A stretch of 64,000 nt of DNA from Pedobacter montanisoli (lineage in GTDB: Bacteria > Bacteroidota > Bacteroidia > Sphingobacteriales > Sphingobacteriaceae). Both the position numbers and the translations under genes were made by a program. Shown in pieces: positions 1 through 9,027 of this stretch; position 1 is the stretch's first letter, and each line of letters begins with the position of its first letter. The DNA is taken from the NCBI RefSeq assembly GCF_022809115.1, contig NZ_JALGBH010000001.1, positions 62,001-126,000 on the forward strand. Reading direction: 5' to 3'. Below the pieces are notes generated by a model. That model was not told the origin of the DNA. It did no database searches and worked only from the letters and a program-made list of their open reading frames with translations.

Positions 1-1
1 T

Positions 2-361
2 AAAGCTTATTTCGATAACAACTTTGTGATGCGCCAACTAATTGTGATGGAGAACAAAGACAAAAAAGATTTAGAAACGCCTGGTGCTGAGGATATGATA
101 AAGAAATACAATAGTGAGGGCTTTGGTATTCCTTTATGGTTCATCTTTGATGAGAACGGAAAACTACTGGCCGATTCTCATATCCGTCCTGAAGGAACTG
201 GTTTTGAAACCAAAGGTACTTCTATTATTGGCTGCCCGGCTTCTGAACCAGAAGTGGCTTTGTTTATTGACATTCTAAAATCGACTACCAAACTAAAAGA
301 GGCAGAGCTTAAGAAAATTTACGGGGTTTTTAGAAAAAATGACCCTCAGTATAAGGGGTAA
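2..361 (+). CDS. Thioredoxin-family protein, C-terminal part (5' end outside window)
   Basis: The reading frame is open from base 2 to the TAA at 359-361, so the start and any CXXC motif lie outside the window. The visible part reads as the second half of a thioredoxin fold: a strand with FVMRQLIVMEN, a helix with GAEDMIKKY, then the cis-Pro-type stretch GIPLWFIFDENGKLLADS. This layout matches Bacteroidota thioredoxin-like proteins that end in a GCPASEPEV-type tail. An internal GTG/ATG at 26-31 is probably not the true start. The gene ends 14 nt before the outer stem of a composite inverted-repeat element, which probably terminates it. The fold is fairly sure; the redox role cannot be judged without the N-terminus. 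Confidence 0.7.
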   Translation, partial: KAYFDNNFVMRQLIVMENKDKKDLETPGAEDMIKKYNSEGFGIPLWFIFDENGKLLADSHIRPEGTGFETKGTSIIGCPASEPEVALFIDILKSTTKLKEAELKKIYGVFRKNDPQYKG

Positions 362-375
362 TCATTAGATATATT

Positions 376-488
376 GTAAGAAGCTGTTTACTCTACTAAA
401 ACGTCATCCTGAACTTGTTTCAGGATCTTGTAATTAAAAGATTCCGTATCGAGTACGGAATGACGAAAAATTAAACACAGCTTCTTAC
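376..488. repeat. Composite nested inverted-repeat element, copy 1
   Basis: The outer stem GTAAGAAGCTGTTTA (376-390) pairs with TAAACACAGCTTCTTAC (472-488). Inside, CGTCAT (402-407) pairs with ATGACG (460-465). Between them are two hairpins: ATCCTGAA/TTCAGGAT (406-426) and ATTCCGTA/TACGGAAT (441-461). The whole can fold as a cloverleaf. It fills the gap between two convergent stop codons (361 and 491), so a bidirectional terminator role is plausible. Related copies are at 36096, 42050, 58256 and 62172. Confidence 0.85.
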
Positions 489-490
489 CC

Positions 491-1048
491 TTAGCGGGTT
501 ACGCTCCAACCCGTTTCCTTCTTGTATTTTAAACGGTAGGTTTTATTGATAAAATCTGCACTGTCATCAGGGTTTTTCTCAAAGAAAGAGAATGGTGTAT
601 TGACCTTTTTTAACGTTACCGTAATTTTTGCACTGCTACTGTTCACCATCGAAAAATCAACGGGTTTCTCATCAGACAGCTCGTAAACTACCGCTTTTAC
701 CGTTGCATTATCTTTTTGCTGTTTCAGCACAAATGCGCTGGCTTTATCTGTAAGCTTAACCATATACACGAAACTGCTGTCTTTTGATAGGAATTTCTTT
801 TTAGCATTAACTCTTGTTAAACCAATATACCCCTCCTGTTCCAGCTTCTGATAAACTTCCAGTTCTTTGTATTCTTTCTCTGAATTAAATTTTAGTTCTC
901 CCACCGAAACCTTTCCTGTTTTATATTCAGGATTGCTTTGCAGGTATTTGGTAACTTCTTTACCCGCCTCATCGGCATTGATACTGGTCTTATCTTTACA
1001 TGAAACCGCAATCAGGGTTATCAGCGCAAGAAATACAATCTTTTTCAT
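491..1048 (-). CDS. Hypothetical lipoprotein
   Basis: This 185-residue protein begins with a lipoprotein signal peptide: MKK, a hydrophobic run, then AVSC with the modified cysteine at about residue 17. It is predicted to be anchored in the envelope. The mature part is rich in Lys, Glu and Ser and contains no motif I recognise. The start codon overlaps the stop of the upstream EamA transporter (ATGA, 1045-1048), so it is the third gene of a pdxJ-EamA-lipoprotein operon. The 3' end abuts the composite repeat at 376-488. Function is unknown. Confidence 0.75.
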   Translation of the reverse strand: MKKIVFLALITLIAVSCKDKTSINADEAGKEVTKYLQSNPEYKTGKVSVGELKFNSEKEYKELEVYQKLEQEGYIGLTRVNAKKKFLSKDSSFVYMVKLTDKASAFVLKQQKDNATVKAVVYELSDEKPVDFSMVNSSSAKITVTLKKVNTPFSFFEKNPDDSADFINKTYRLKYKKETGWSVTR

Positions 1049-1959
1049 GGGCTTTTTATTTTAAATTTATCAGCCTTTTTTAAATTTTCCAAATTAGGCA
1101 AAATCATCGAACCCAGAATAACTGCTACACCTAACCATCTTAATAAGCTCACATTTTCATGCAATACCAAAGCCGACATGCTTACGGCTACAGGCAATTC
1201 GGCCGAACTTAAAATAGAACTTAAGGTTAAGCCTATTTTAGGAATACCGCTTGCAAAACATAAAGGAGGTATCACCGTGCCAAACACAGCCAGGATCAAT
1301 CCCCATTTTAAAAGACTTCCGCCCAAAGCTCCATTTGTTAAAAAGTGAGGGGGTAAAACACAAAAAATCAAAATACAGGCCCCGGTAATCATCAATGCAC
1401 TTTTCTTTAGCGGCGGATACTCATTCCCCAATTTACCATTCAGCATTAAAAATATAGCATAGAAAAATGCGGCCAGCATACCAAAACCAATCCCCACAGG
1501 ATTTAGCTTAACATGACTGGTTTCAAAATAGCCACTTGCGGCAACCGTACCAGCCAAAATAAGAAAAATAGCCATTACCTGTAATGTATTGGGCTTTTTC
1601 TTATAAATAACCAATTCCAGCAATACGCTTATCCATACAAACTGCATCAATAAAATAATGGCAACAGATGCAGGAATATATTTTACACATTGATAATAAG
1701 TAAGACTTACCAAACCAGTAAAGGTACCTGCCAACATCAGCTTAAACCAATGTGTTACGATTACAGGCTTAGGCTTATCTTTTGGCTGTGCTTTTTGTTG
1801 TATGGCATAAATTGTCCATAATAAAACTGCACCAAATAGCGCCTGCGTACCCGTTACATCTCCTAAGGTATAACCTTCGGCATAAGCCAGTTTAACAAAC
1901 GTGGAAAGAATACCAAAACTACATGCGCCCAACAGCACCAATAAAATCCCTCTTAGCAT
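1045..1959 (-). CDS. EamA/DMT-family transporter
   Basis: This 304-residue integral membrane protein has about ten hydrophobic segments in two five-helix halves, as expected for the EamA (RhaT-like) drug/metabolite transporter superfamily. Each half opens with a glycine/alanine-rich helix (LLVLLGACSFGILSTF near the start, GIGFGMLAAFFYAIFLML near residue 157). Such proteins export small metabolites or amino acids across the inner membrane; the substrate cannot be read from sequence. The start lies one base after the pdxJ stop, and the stop overlaps the next lipoprotein start, so translation is probably coupled. Confidence 0.85.
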   Translation of the reverse strand: MLRGILLVLLGACSFGILSTFVKLAYAEGYTLGDVTGTQALFGAVLLWTIYAIQQKAQPKDKPKPVIVTHWFKLMLAGTFTGLVSLTYYQCVKYIPASVAIILLMQFVWISVLLELVIYKKKPNTLQVMAIFLILAGTVAASGYFETSHVKLNPVGIGFGMLAAFFYAIFLMLNGKLGNEYPPLKKSALMITGACILIFCVLPPHFLTNGALGGSLLKWGLILAVFGTVIPPLCFASGIPKIGLTLSSILSSAELPVAVSMSALVLHENVSLLRWLGVAVILGSMILPNLENLKKADKFKIKSP

Positions 1960-1960
1960 A

Positions 1961-2677
1961 TTAGGCGAGTTGTTTTAAGTATAACTGAACTGTATTTTCT
2001 AAACCATAATACAAAGCATCGCAAACCAATGCATGACCTATAGACACTTCTAGCAAATTGGGGATCTGTTGTGCAAAGTATTTTAGATTATGTAAATCCA
2101 GATCATGTCCTGCGTTTAAACCCAAACCTAATTCTTTAGCTTTATATGCAGCGGCCATATAAGGTGCTATAGCTTTTTCGCGATCTGTATGATAGTGTTT
2201 AGCGTAATCTTCCGTATAAAGTTCAATACGATCTGTTCCGGTAGCCAAAGCGCCTTCTACCATTTCTACAACCGGATCAACAAAAATAGAAACTCTTATA
2301 CCTTCCGATTTAAAGAGTGCTACCATTTCCTGTAAATAGGTCTGATGTTTAATGGTATCCCAACCATGATTTGATGTAATCTGGCCTAAAGCATCGGGAA
2401 CCAAGGTAACCTGTGCTGGTTTGTTCGCCAAAACCAGGTCAACAAACTTTTGCTCACGACAATTGCCTTCTATATTAAATTCAGTAGCAATTACTTCTTT
2501 AAGATCAAATACGTCCTGGTAACGGATATGGCGCTCGTCTGGGCGTGGATGTACAGTTATGCCCTGCGCACCAAAGCGCTCGCAATCTAAAGCTACCTTA
2601 ACCAGATCTGGGTTATTTCCACCCCTACTGTTACGTAAAGTAGCTATTTTATTGATATTGACTGATAGTTTTGTCAT
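1961..2677 (-). CDS. pdxJ: Pyridoxine 5'-phosphate synthase
   Basis: PdxJ condenses 1-deoxy-D-xylulose 5-phosphate with 3-amino-2-oxopropyl phosphate to make pyridoxine 5'-phosphate, the last ring-forming step of the DXP-dependent vitamin B6 pathway. At 238 residues it has normal length for this TIM-barrel family. Expected active-site residues are visible: HPRPDERHI with H43, R45 and H50, E70 in the IEGNCREQ stretch, and H191 in [11 protein letters not shown]. It is the first gene of an operon with an EamA transporter and a lipoprotein. A TAACTTTG sequence 4-11 nt upstream of the start (complement of 2682-2689) fits a -7 box, but a -33 box is not obvious. Confidence 0.95.
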   Translation of the reverse strand: MTKLSVNINKIATLRNSRGGNNPDLVKVALDCERFGAQGITVHPRPDERHIRYQDVFDLKEVIATEFNIEGNCREQKFVDLVLANKPAQVTLVPDALGQITSNHGWDTIKHQTYLQEMVALFKSEGIRVSIFVDPVVEMVEGALATGTDRIELYTEDYAKHYHTDREKAIAPYMAAAYKAKELGLGLNAGHDLDLHNLKYFAQQIPNLLEVSIGHALVCDALYYGLENTVQLYLKQLA

Positions 2678-2788
2678 GTTGCAAAGTTAGCTTAATGTTA
2701 GAACACTATTGTAATTTCTATGAAAAATACCCTAACTTAATGCATTTAAGTTATACGGAATCAATCTTATACTTGTTTCATCTATTGT

Positions 2789-3784
2789 ATGTTATTAAAG
2801 CTGTTTTACCAAAGTCTGTCTTTAAGACTTAAGTTAATTGTGCTCTGTTGCTGCTTTTTCTTAAAGAGTAATGCCCAATATGCTGAAGATTTGAGTGCAT
2901 ATAAAGCCATTTATGCCTTAGCTGTTAACAATAGCGAGAAATATATTGCCATTAGAAGTTTTAAATCGAACCAAAAGAAATACTTGTTGCTGGTAGATCT
3001 GCAAAACCTGAAAACCAAGATAGAAACTGTAGAACTTTATCAGTTAAGCAATGTAGATTTTAGCAACATTAGAGCTATGTTCAAAAATTCGCCTTATGTA
3101 AAGGTGATGGAAAGCATTCTTTCTAACGATAAGGCCATACAAAACTCAGGATTGAATATGCCTTTAAGTGGCAAAAACGGAATTACTTTAACCGTTGATC
3201 TGTGCCCTTCGCACAAAGAAATGGACCGGGTAATTGTAAGCGATCTGCTGTCGAGTTTTAAAAATGCACAGCCTATTCCTATTTCTTTTTCCATATCGGG
3301 CAAATGGCTATTGAAACATCAAGCTGATTTTGACTGGCTCAAACAACTTCAGGATAAAAAACAACTGGCTATTACATGGATCAATCATTCCTATAACCAC
3401 AAGGTAAATGAGCTTCCCCTTTCTCAAAATTTCATGCTGGCAAAAGATACAGATGTGCAGGCCGAAGTACTGGAAAACGAACAATTGCTTTTAAAAAATG
3501 GCATTGTACCTTCAGTTTTTTTCCGCTTTCCGGGATTGATTTCTAATCAGAAACTGGTTGAAAAAATCATGCACTTTGGTTTGATACCCGTTGGTTCTGA
3601 CGCTTGGCTAGCTAAAGGTGAAAAAGCAAAAAACGGAAGTATTGTATTGATCCACGGCAATGGCAATGAAGAGCCTGGCGTAAAAGATTTTATTGCTTTG
3701 CTGCAAAACAAAAAGAGTGATATTGTTGGCAGGCAATGGTCTTTGTTTGATCTTACGCAGGGTATTTTGTCTTCGTTTAAATGA
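2789..3784 (+). CDS. Polysaccharide deacetylase-like (NodB-fold) exported protein
   Basis: This 331-residue protein has an N-terminal hydrophobic signal segment (LIVLCCCFFLKSNAQ) and a C-terminal domain with the order of NodB/CE4 motifs. Motif 1 is LTVDLCPS at about residue 133, motif 2 is NHSYNH (H-X3-H) at about 201, and motif 3 is FFRFPG at about 245. A late IVLIHGNG may stand for the final His motif. Motif 1 keeps one Asp but has Leu where the canonical TFDD has the second, metal-binding Asp. TLD-C variants exist in the superfamily, so catalysis is possible but the substrate is unknown. It is monocistronic and followed by a tandem 70-bp repeat. Confidence 0.75.
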   Translation: MLLKLFYQSLSLRLKLIVLCCCFFLKSNAQYAEDLSAYKAIYALAVNNSEKYIAIRSFKSNQKKYLLLVDLQNLKTKIETVELYQLSNVDFSNIRAMFKNSPYVKVMESILSNDKAIQNSGLNMPLSGKNGITLTVDLCPSHKEMDRVIVSDLLSSFKNAQPIPISFSISGKWLLKHQADFDWLKQLQDKKQLAITWINHSYNHKVNELPLSQNFMLAKDTDVQAEVLENEQLLLKNGIVPSVFFRFPGLISNQKLVEKIMHFGLIPVGSDAWLAKGEKAKNGSIVLIHGNGNEEPGVKDFIALLQNKKSDIVGRQWSLFDLTQGILSSFK

Positions 3785-3802
3785 TATTTGAGTTGAAAGT
3801 AG

Positions 3803-3950
3803 AAAGTTGTAAGTTAAAAGTCTAAAGCGGAAAGCAGAAAGCCAAAGACGATCAACGAGAGGGGGAAATGAAAAGTTGTAAGTTAAAAGTCTAAAGCGAA
3901 AAGCAGAAGCCAAAAACGAAAGACGATCAACGAGAGGTGGAAATGAAAAG
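3803..3950. repeat. Imperfect tandem repeat, about 70-bp unit, two copies
   Basis: Two consecutive copies start at about 3803 and 3872. Both contain GTTGTAAGTTAAAAGTC, TAAAGCG, AAAGCAGAAGCC-type text, AGACGATCAACGAGAG and GGAAATGAAAAG. The second copy has a few extra bases. It lies between two genes that converge on this gap. Part of it (CTAAAGCGAAAAGC) recurs on the other strand near 46560. No coding function is seen. Confidence 0.8.
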
Positions 3951-3993
3951 TCTCACATCTCCTATCTAAATACTAATATCTAAATACTAACAC

Positions 3994-4329
3994 CTATTTA
4001 TCCTCTTTTATTAATTCTATCTTATCAGCCTTGAACCTGCCATTGATAATTTTACCTGTTACGTTGGCTTTACTTACTGCATTGCAAAAACCCTCATCAC
4101 CGTGTGCATCTCCAAAATCATCTATTTTTCTGCCATCCACAAAATAAGGTTTTCCATCGATACGTACGGCCAAATCACAGCTTTTGCCTTTCATTTTAAA
4201 CTGGCACTCTCCGCAGGCAATTTCAACCACTTGATTGGTAATGGTTTTAGAAACTGTTTTCTTGGTTTTAGTTTGTGCATTTGCGCCTAAACCTAAGCCC
4301 AAAAACAGCAAAAATATAAGTTTTTTCAT
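3994..4329 (-). CDS. Small secreted protein with conserved cysteines (DUF6370-like)
   Basis: This 111-residue protein has a clear signal peptide (MKKLIFLLFLGLGLGANAQ) and is predicted periplasmic. The mature part contains IACGECQFKMKGKSCDLAV and DEGFCNAV, four cysteines that could form disulfides or bind a metal, followed by a small beta-rich tail (GKIINGRFKADKIELI). It resembles the small Bacteroidota family annotated as DUF6370; that name is from memory and is the less certain part. It appears monocistronic. Confidence 0.65.
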   Translation of the reverse strand: MKKLIFLLFLGLGLGANAQTKTKKTVSKTITNQVVEIACGECQFKMKGKSCDLAVRIDGKPYFVDGRKIDDFGDAHGDEGFCNAVSKANVTGKIINGRFKADKIELIKEDK

Positions 4330-4400
4330 TGCTCTTTGTTTTTATAACGCAAGGTAATCTTAATCACAGAACACACCAAAAGTTTAAAAATTATATAACA

Positions 4401-4430
4401 AAAAAGGGACATACTCAGTATATCCCTTTA
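4401..4430 (-). terminator. Rho-independent terminator of ahcY
   Basis: AAAGGGACATA (4403-4413) pairs with TATATCCCTTT (4419-4429), with one mismatch and a five-base loop. On the minus strand the stem runs into a T-rich tract (CCCTTTTTTGTTAT). It lies about 20 nt after the ahcY stop codon. Confidence 0.75.
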
Positions 4431-4448
4431 TCAGTAGTTAAACTGGAA

Positions 4449-5765
4449 TTAATATCTGTAAGCTTCTGGCTTGTAAGGGCCTTCTACTTTAACACCTATA
4501 TAATCGGCCTGATGCTGATCCAAAGTATCTAGCTCAACACCAATTTTAGCCAAATGTAAACGTGCTACCTTTTCATCTAAATGCTTAGGTAACACATAAA
4601 CTTTGTTCTCATACTGACCAGAATTTGTCCAAAGCTCTAACTGCGCTAAAGTTTGGTTGGTAAATGAGTTACTCATTACAAAACTTGGGTGACCAGTTGC
4701 ACAACCTAAGTTTACCAAACGACCTTCTGCCAATACAATTACATCTTTACCATCTATGGTATATTTATCTACCTGAGGTTTGATCTCAACTTTGGTATGT
4801 CCGTAATTTTGATTTAACCAAGCCATATCAATCTCGTTGTCGAAGTGACCGATGTTACATACTACAGCTTTATCTTTCATGGCTTTAAAGTGCTCGCCAC
4901 GAACAATATCACAGTTACCTGTAGTAGTTACAATGATATCTGCTTCTTTTACAGCGTTAGCAAATTTCTTCACTTCATAGCCTTCCATTGCAGCTTGTAA
5001 TGCACAAATTGGATCAATCTCGGTAACGATTACACGTACACCTTGTGAACTTAATGAAGCTGCAGAACCTTTACCCACATCGCCATAACCAGCAACAACC
5101 GCTACTTTACCTGCAAGCATTAAATCTGTTGCTCTACGAATTGCATCAACAAGAGATTCACGACATCCGTATTTGTTATCGAATTTAGATTTGGTAACCG
5201 AATCATTTACGTTAATAGCTGGTAAATGCAAGGTTCCGTTTTTCATGCGCTCATATAAACGGTGTACTCCTGTAGTGGTTTCTTCTGATAAACCTTTAAT
5301 TCCAGCAATCAGCTCAGGGTATTTATCAAAAACCATATTGGTTAAATCTCCACCATCATCTAAGATCATATTCAACGGTTGACGCTCTTCACCAAAATGA
5401 AGGGTCTGCTCAATACACCAGTCAAATTCTTCGGCTGTTAAACCTTTCCAGGCATATACCTGAATACCCGCAGCAGCAATTGCCGCAGCAGCATGATCTT
5501 GTGTTGAGAAGATATTACATGATGACCAGGTTACTTCTGCGCCTAATTCAACCAAAGTCTCAATTAGAACAGCTGTTTGGATAGTCATGTGCAAACATCC
5601 TGCAATACGTGCACCTTTAAGGGGTTTAGATTGACCAAATTCTGCTCTCAACGCCATTAAACCCGGCATTTCGGCTTCCGCCAATTCGATCTCTTTGCGG
5701 CCCCATTCCGCCAGTGAAATATCCTTAACTTTATAAGGAATGTAAGTAGTCTCTACTGATGACAT
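4449..5765 (-). CDS. ahcY: Adenosylhomocysteinase
   Basis: AhcY is cytoplasmic and hydrolyses S-adenosylhomocysteine to adenosine and homocysteine, which keeps methyltransferases free of product inhibition. The 438-residue length is typical. Visible hallmarks are the substrate-binding [29 protein letters not shown], the NAD-binding [22 protein letters not shown], and the C-terminal KPEAYRY that closes the neighbouring subunit's NAD site. It is monocistronic, with its own -7 box upstream and a terminator downstream. Confidence 0.97.
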   Translation of the reverse strand: MSSVETTYIPYKVKDISLAEWGRKEIELAEAEMPGLMALRAEFGQSKPLKGARIAGCLHMTIQTAVLIETLVELGAEVTWSSCNIFSTQDHAAAAIAAAGIQVYAWKGLTAEEFDWCIEQTLHFGEERQPLNMILDDGGDLTNMVFDKYPELIAGIKGLSEETTTGVHRLYERMKNGTLHLPAINVNDSVTKSKFDNKYGCRESLVDAIRRATDLMLAGKVAVVAGYGDVGKGSAASLSSQGVRVIVTEIDPICALQAAMEGYEVKKFANAVKEADIIVTTTGNCDIVRGEHFKAMKDKAVVCNIGHFDNEIDMAWLNQNYGHTKVEIKPQVDKYTIDGKDVIVLAEGRLVNLGCATGHPSFVMSNSFTNQTLAQLELWTNSGQYENKVYVLPKHLDEKVARLHLAKIGVELDTLDQHQADYIGVKVEGPYKPEAYRY

Positions 5766-5789
5766 ATTTTTTATTTTTTAATTAGGCTA

Positions 5790-5820
5790 CAAATTTACGG
5801 TATAGCTTTGTGAATACCAA
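5790..5820 (-). promoter_or_regulatory. Putative Bacteroidota promoter of ahcY
   Basis: Read on the minus strand, TTG (complement of 5818-5820) is followed after 20 nt by TAAATTTG (complement of 5790-5797). This matches the Bacteroidota -33 TTTG / -7 TAnnTTTG pattern. The -7 box ends about 25 nt before the ahcY start codon. Confidence 0.5.
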
Positions 5821-5934
5821 TTATAAACACATAGGCACTTAGCTTTTTATACAAAAAATTGACAAGTATTCGTTCTAAAAAACTGTAGGCCAAAACTAAT
5901 GTACTATCTATGTATCTACATGTTAATTAAAGTT

Positions 5935-7569
5935 TTATGACTTCTCAATCTCCTTCAGGCTACTCATTTTTTTGTATTCTAAGAAACCTTTGATGTCTTC
6001 AAAGTGTTCGCGAACACGCTTATTACCAAATTCAAATACTTTATTAGCTAACCCATCTAAGAAATCTCTATCGTGAGAAACTAAGATTAAAGTACCATCA
6101 AAATCTTGCAATGCTTCTTTGATAATGTCTTTGGTCTTCATATCCAAGTGGTTGGTAGGCTCATCCAGGATGAGCACGTTTACCGGTTCTAATAGAAGTT
6201 TAATCATGGCTAAACGTGTTTTTTCTCCACCAGATAATACTTTTACTTTTTTGGTTGTATCATCTCCACTGAACATGAATGCACCTAGCAGATCTTTGAT
6301 TTTTACCCTTACATCACCAACTGCAATTTGATCAATCGTATCGAAAACCGTTAAGCTTTCATCTAAAAGAGAAGCTTGATTTTGAGCAAAGTAGCCGATT
6401 TTGGCATTATGCCCAACTTTTAACGAACCCTCAAAGTCAATCTCGCCCATAATGGCTTTAATCATGGTCGATTTACCTTCGCCATTTTTACCAACAAAAG
6501 CTACTTTTTCTCCTCTCTCAATCACCATCGATGCTTTTTCGAACACCACATGGTCACCGTATGCTTTAGTCAACTCTTCAACAATTACCGGATACTGGCC
6601 AGAACGTGGCGAAGGCGGGAATTTCAATCGCAAAGCTGAAGTATCTACTTCGTCTATTTCTATCACTTCGAGCTTCTCCAGCATTTTAACCCGAGATTGC
6701 ACCTGCAATGTTTTAGAGTAAGTACCTCTAAATCTATCAATGAACTCTTGGTTGTCGGCTATGAAACGTTGTTGCTCTTCATAAGCTTTTAATTGGTGCT
6801 GACGACGCTCTTGACGCAATTGTAAATAATGTGAGTACTTCGCTTTGTAATCGTAAATACGTCCCATGGTTACCTCAATGGTACGGTTGGTAATGTTATC
6901 TACAAAAGCACGGTCGTGGGAAATCACGATAACTGCTTTGGCCGATGTAACCAGGAAATCTTCCAGCCACTGAATACTTTCAATATCCATATGGTTGGTA
7001 GGCTCATCCAGTAAAATTAAATCAGGTTTTTTTAAGAGGATTTTAGCCAGCTCTATACGCATACGCCATCCACCAGAAAACTCTGATGTTGGACGGGTAA
7101 AATCGCTACGTAAAAAGCCTAAACCTTTGAGTACCTTCTCTACTTCAGCATCATAATTGGTTTCTTCTATAGAATAGAATTTCTCGCTGAGTTCTGATAC
7201 ACGTTCGATTACTTTCATGTAATCGTCGGTTTCATAATCGGTACGGGTTTCTAACTGCTTGTTAAGGTCTTCTAGCTCATCACGCATCTGATACACTTCT
7301 TCAAAGGCTTTAGAAGTTTCTTCGAATACCGTTAAATGGTCTTGTGTTAATAAATGCTGAGGTAAGTAGGCTATTACTGCATCTTTTGGTCCAGTAACAT
7401 TGCCACTGGTAGGTTGCCCTACACCAGCTATAATTTTCAATAGCGTTGATTTTCCTGCACCATTTTTGCCCATCAGGGCTATTTTATCGTTTTCATTGAT
7501 TGAGAAAGAAACATCACTGAAAAGAGTTGTCCCTCCAAAAGAGACAGAAACATTATTTACGTTGATCAC
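5935..7569 (-). CDS. ABC-F family ATP-binding protein
   Basis: This 544-residue soluble protein has two ABC ATPase domains and no membrane segment, the hallmark of ABC-F proteins, which act on the ribosome. Domain 1 has Walker A GKNGAGKST, signature FSGGWRMR and LLDEPTNHMD. Domain 2 has GKNGEGKST, LSGGEKTR and LDEPTNHLD. Between them is a charged linker (YLQLRQERRQHQLKAYEEQQ), as in Uup/YbiT/EttA-type members. Whether it is a translation factor or a resistance protein cannot be told. A TATCTTTG -7 box lies upstream (complement of 7595-7602). Confidence 0.93.
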   Translation of the reverse strand: MINVNNVSVSFGGTTLFSDVSFSINENDKIALMGKNGAGKSTLLKIIAGVGQPTSGNVTGPKDAVIAYLPQHLLTQDHLTVFEETSKAFEEVYQMRDELEDLNKQLETRTDYETDDYMKVIERVSELSEKFYSIEETNYDAEVEKVLKGLGFLRSDFTRPTSEFSGGWRMRIELAKILLKKPDLILLDEPTNHMDIESIQWLEDFLVTSAKAVIVISHDRAFVDNITNRTIEVTMGRIYDYKAKYSHYLQLRQERRQHQLKAYEEQQRFIADNQEFIDRFRGTYSKTLQVQSRVKMLEKLEVIEIDEVDTSALRLKFPPSPRSGQYPVIVEELTKAYGDHVVFEKASMVIERGEKVAFVGKNGEGKSTMIKAIMGEIDFEGSLKVGHNAKIGYFAQNQASLLDESLTVFDTIDQIAVGDVRVKIKDLLGAFMFSGDDTTKKVKVLSGGEKTRLAMIKLLLEPVNVLILDEPTNHLDMKTKDIIKEALQDFDGTLILVSHDRDFLDGLANKVFEFGNKRVREHFEDIKGFLEYKKMSSLKEIEKS

Positions 7570-7594
7570 GAGTTGTACTTATTAAATATCGGCG

Positions 7595-7623
7595 CAAAGA
7601 TAAGCGTATCTGTGAGCTAACAA
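7595..7623 (-). promoter_or_regulatory. Putative promoter of the ABC-F gene
   Basis: On the minus strand TTG (complement of 7621-7623) precedes TATCTTTG (complement of 7595-7602) by 18 nt, fitting the Bacteroidota -33/-7 consensus. The ABC-F start codon is 25 nt downstream. Confidence 0.5.
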
Positions 7624-7707
7624 GAAATAATATCTAATGATGTGGTATGAATTACAAACTACTTAAATTTCGTTCTTTTTTGCTTGTCAATCTGAGCTTT
7701 GTCGGTC

Positions 7708-7752
7708 TGAGCTTGTCGAAGACCTCTATTGAAAAATGTTTCGACAAGCTCA
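7708..7752. repeat. Dispersed inverted repeat of the GAGCTTGTCGAA type
   Basis: TGAGCTTGTCGAA (7708-7720) pairs perfectly with TTCGACAAGCTCA (7740-7752) around a 19-base loop. The preceding GTCAATCTGAG and following ATGACA suggest a decayed GTCAT...ATGAC frame like that of the composite elements. It sits about 70 nt downstream of the DUF1080 gene (minus strand). Confidence 0.75.
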
Positions 7753-7821
7753 ACATGACATCTGTACTCTTCACTTTGCAATAGAACAGTATCGGCATGA
7801 AAGGACATTTACATTAAATTT

Positions 7822-8586
7822 CTACAGCTCCCTGATCCAGATATTTCTGAAACTGATCGGCTCGCTTGGATCGCCATGATCCTGCAATTTGATGGGTAAT
7901 GGCCCATGTACTTTCTGGTAAGAAGGTTTACCAATGTATTGTGTTGGCCCGGTAAGCTCTACATTATTCTGTACCAGAACGCCATTAAAAAATACGGTAA
8001 CTCTCGCTGCCGATTTCAGGCTACCATCTGCATTAAAAACGGGAGCTGTCCAAATTACATCATACACTTGCCACTCGCCCGGTTTTCTGGCCGGATTGGC
8101 CAAAGGCACAAACTGCTTATAGATACTGCCCGCCTGTCCGTTGGTATAAGTATCATTATTGTAACTGTCTAATATCTGCAATTCATAGCCATCATCGCCA
8201 CCACCCGTAGAAGCTAGGAACAATCCGCTGTTACCACGTCCCTGCCCTTTTCCTGTAATATTTTCAGGTATCCTCCATTCAAGGTGTAACTGGTAGTTGC
8301 CAAAAGAACGCTTTGTCTCAATATTTCCGGTTCCTTTCTTAACTGTAAAAATACCATCAGCTACTGTCCACATAGCTGGTTTGGTTTTATCTTTTACCGA
8401 AACCCATTCATCCAGGTTTTTACCACCAAATAAGATAATTGCATCAGAGGGAGCTTCTCCCTGTGTTTTTGCCGGATTTACTTTTAGTGGTACAGGTTGG
8501 TAAACTTCTGTATCTTGTGGTTTCTGAGCTTTGGCTATATTAAAAGCCATAATCAAAGTTATGCAGGGTATAAAAATTCGTTTCAT
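7822..8586 (-). CDS. DUF1080 (3-keto-disaccharide hydrolase-type) secreted protein
   Basis: This 254-residue protein has a signal peptide (MKRIFIPCITLIMAFNIAKAQ) and then a single DUF1080 beta-sandwich: ILFGGKNLDEWVSV, FGNYQLHLEWRIPE, GNSGLFLAS, GYELQILDSYNN and the C-terminal LPIKLQDHGDPSEPISFRNIWIREL. Members act on 3-keto-glycosides or related sugars in the periplasm. This copy stands alone, far from the second DUF1080 gene (50733-51422) in the sugar cluster. It carries a longer GSIYKQFVPLANPARKPGEW region, so substrate specificity may differ. Assignment to the family is firm; the substrate is unknown. Confidence 0.88.
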   Translation of the reverse strand: MKRIFIPCITLIMAFNIAKAQKPQDTEVYQPVPLKVNPAKTQGEAPSDAIILFGGKNLDEWVSVKDKTKPAMWTVADGIFTVKKGTGNIETKRSFGNYQLHLEWRIPENITGKGQGRGNSGLFLASTGGGDDGYELQILDSYNNDTYTNGQAGSIYKQFVPLANPARKPGEWQVYDVIWTAPVFNADGSLKSAARVTVFFNGVLVQNNVELTGPTQYIGKPSYQKVHGPLPIKLQDHGDPSEPISFRNIWIREL

Positions 8587-8695
8587 ATAAATCGACCGGA
8601 TATTTAAATTTTCAAAAATTTTAATGCAATTTAAAGATTTGAAATTATGTTTATGCTCTCAAGAGATTATTATTCTTAGCTTTTTACGTTGAAAC

Positions 8696-9022
8696 ATGCT
8701 TTTATTATCAAGTAACCATCAGTTATTGCAATGGCTCGAAAGTCATCTGTTAAGCTGTCCTTTTAAGCGGCTAACCAGTCTTGATTGCCCGGGTTGTGGT
8801 TTTCAGCGTTCGGTATTGAGTATTTTAAAGGGCAATTTTATAGAAAGTTTTAAATTCTATCCGGCTACTATACCTTTTTTTGCTTTAATCGTATTTGTCT
8901 TTCTACATCTTAAATTCAATTTTAAAAACGGCGCATTTTTTATTAAAATTCTTTACATTTTCATCAGTATGATTATTGTAATTAATTACATTTACAAAAT
9001 AAAAACTCACCAGCTTCATTAA
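8696..9022 (+). CDS. DUF2752 membrane protein
   Basis: This 108-residue protein carries the family signature CPGCGFQRS at about residues 31-39, followed by two hydrophobic helices (ATIPFFALIVFVFLHL and FIKILYIFISMIIVINYIY). It is predicted to sit in the inner membrane. It is directly followed (5-nt gap) by a CCC-motif membrane protein, a pairing I associate with Bacteroidota genomes. The biochemical role is unknown. Confidence 0.85.
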   Translation: MLLLSSNHQLLQWLESHLLSCPFKRLTSLDCPGCGFQRSVLSILKGNFIESFKFYPATIPFFALIVFVFLHLKFNFKNGAFFIKILYIFISMIIVINYIYKIKTHQLH

Positions 9023-9027
9023 AACCT

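Noticed and set aside
3608..3913. 101-codon minus-strand frame with an internal repeat (ASAFRFRLLTYNF twice)
   Set aside because: It overlaps the deacetylase-like gene and the 70-bp tandem repeat; the protein repeat reflects the DNA repeat.
4330..4448. A riboswitch near ahcY
   Set aside because: The structured part is a simple terminator downstream of the gene; the upstream region 5766-5934 shows only a promoter and no conserved riboswitch core.
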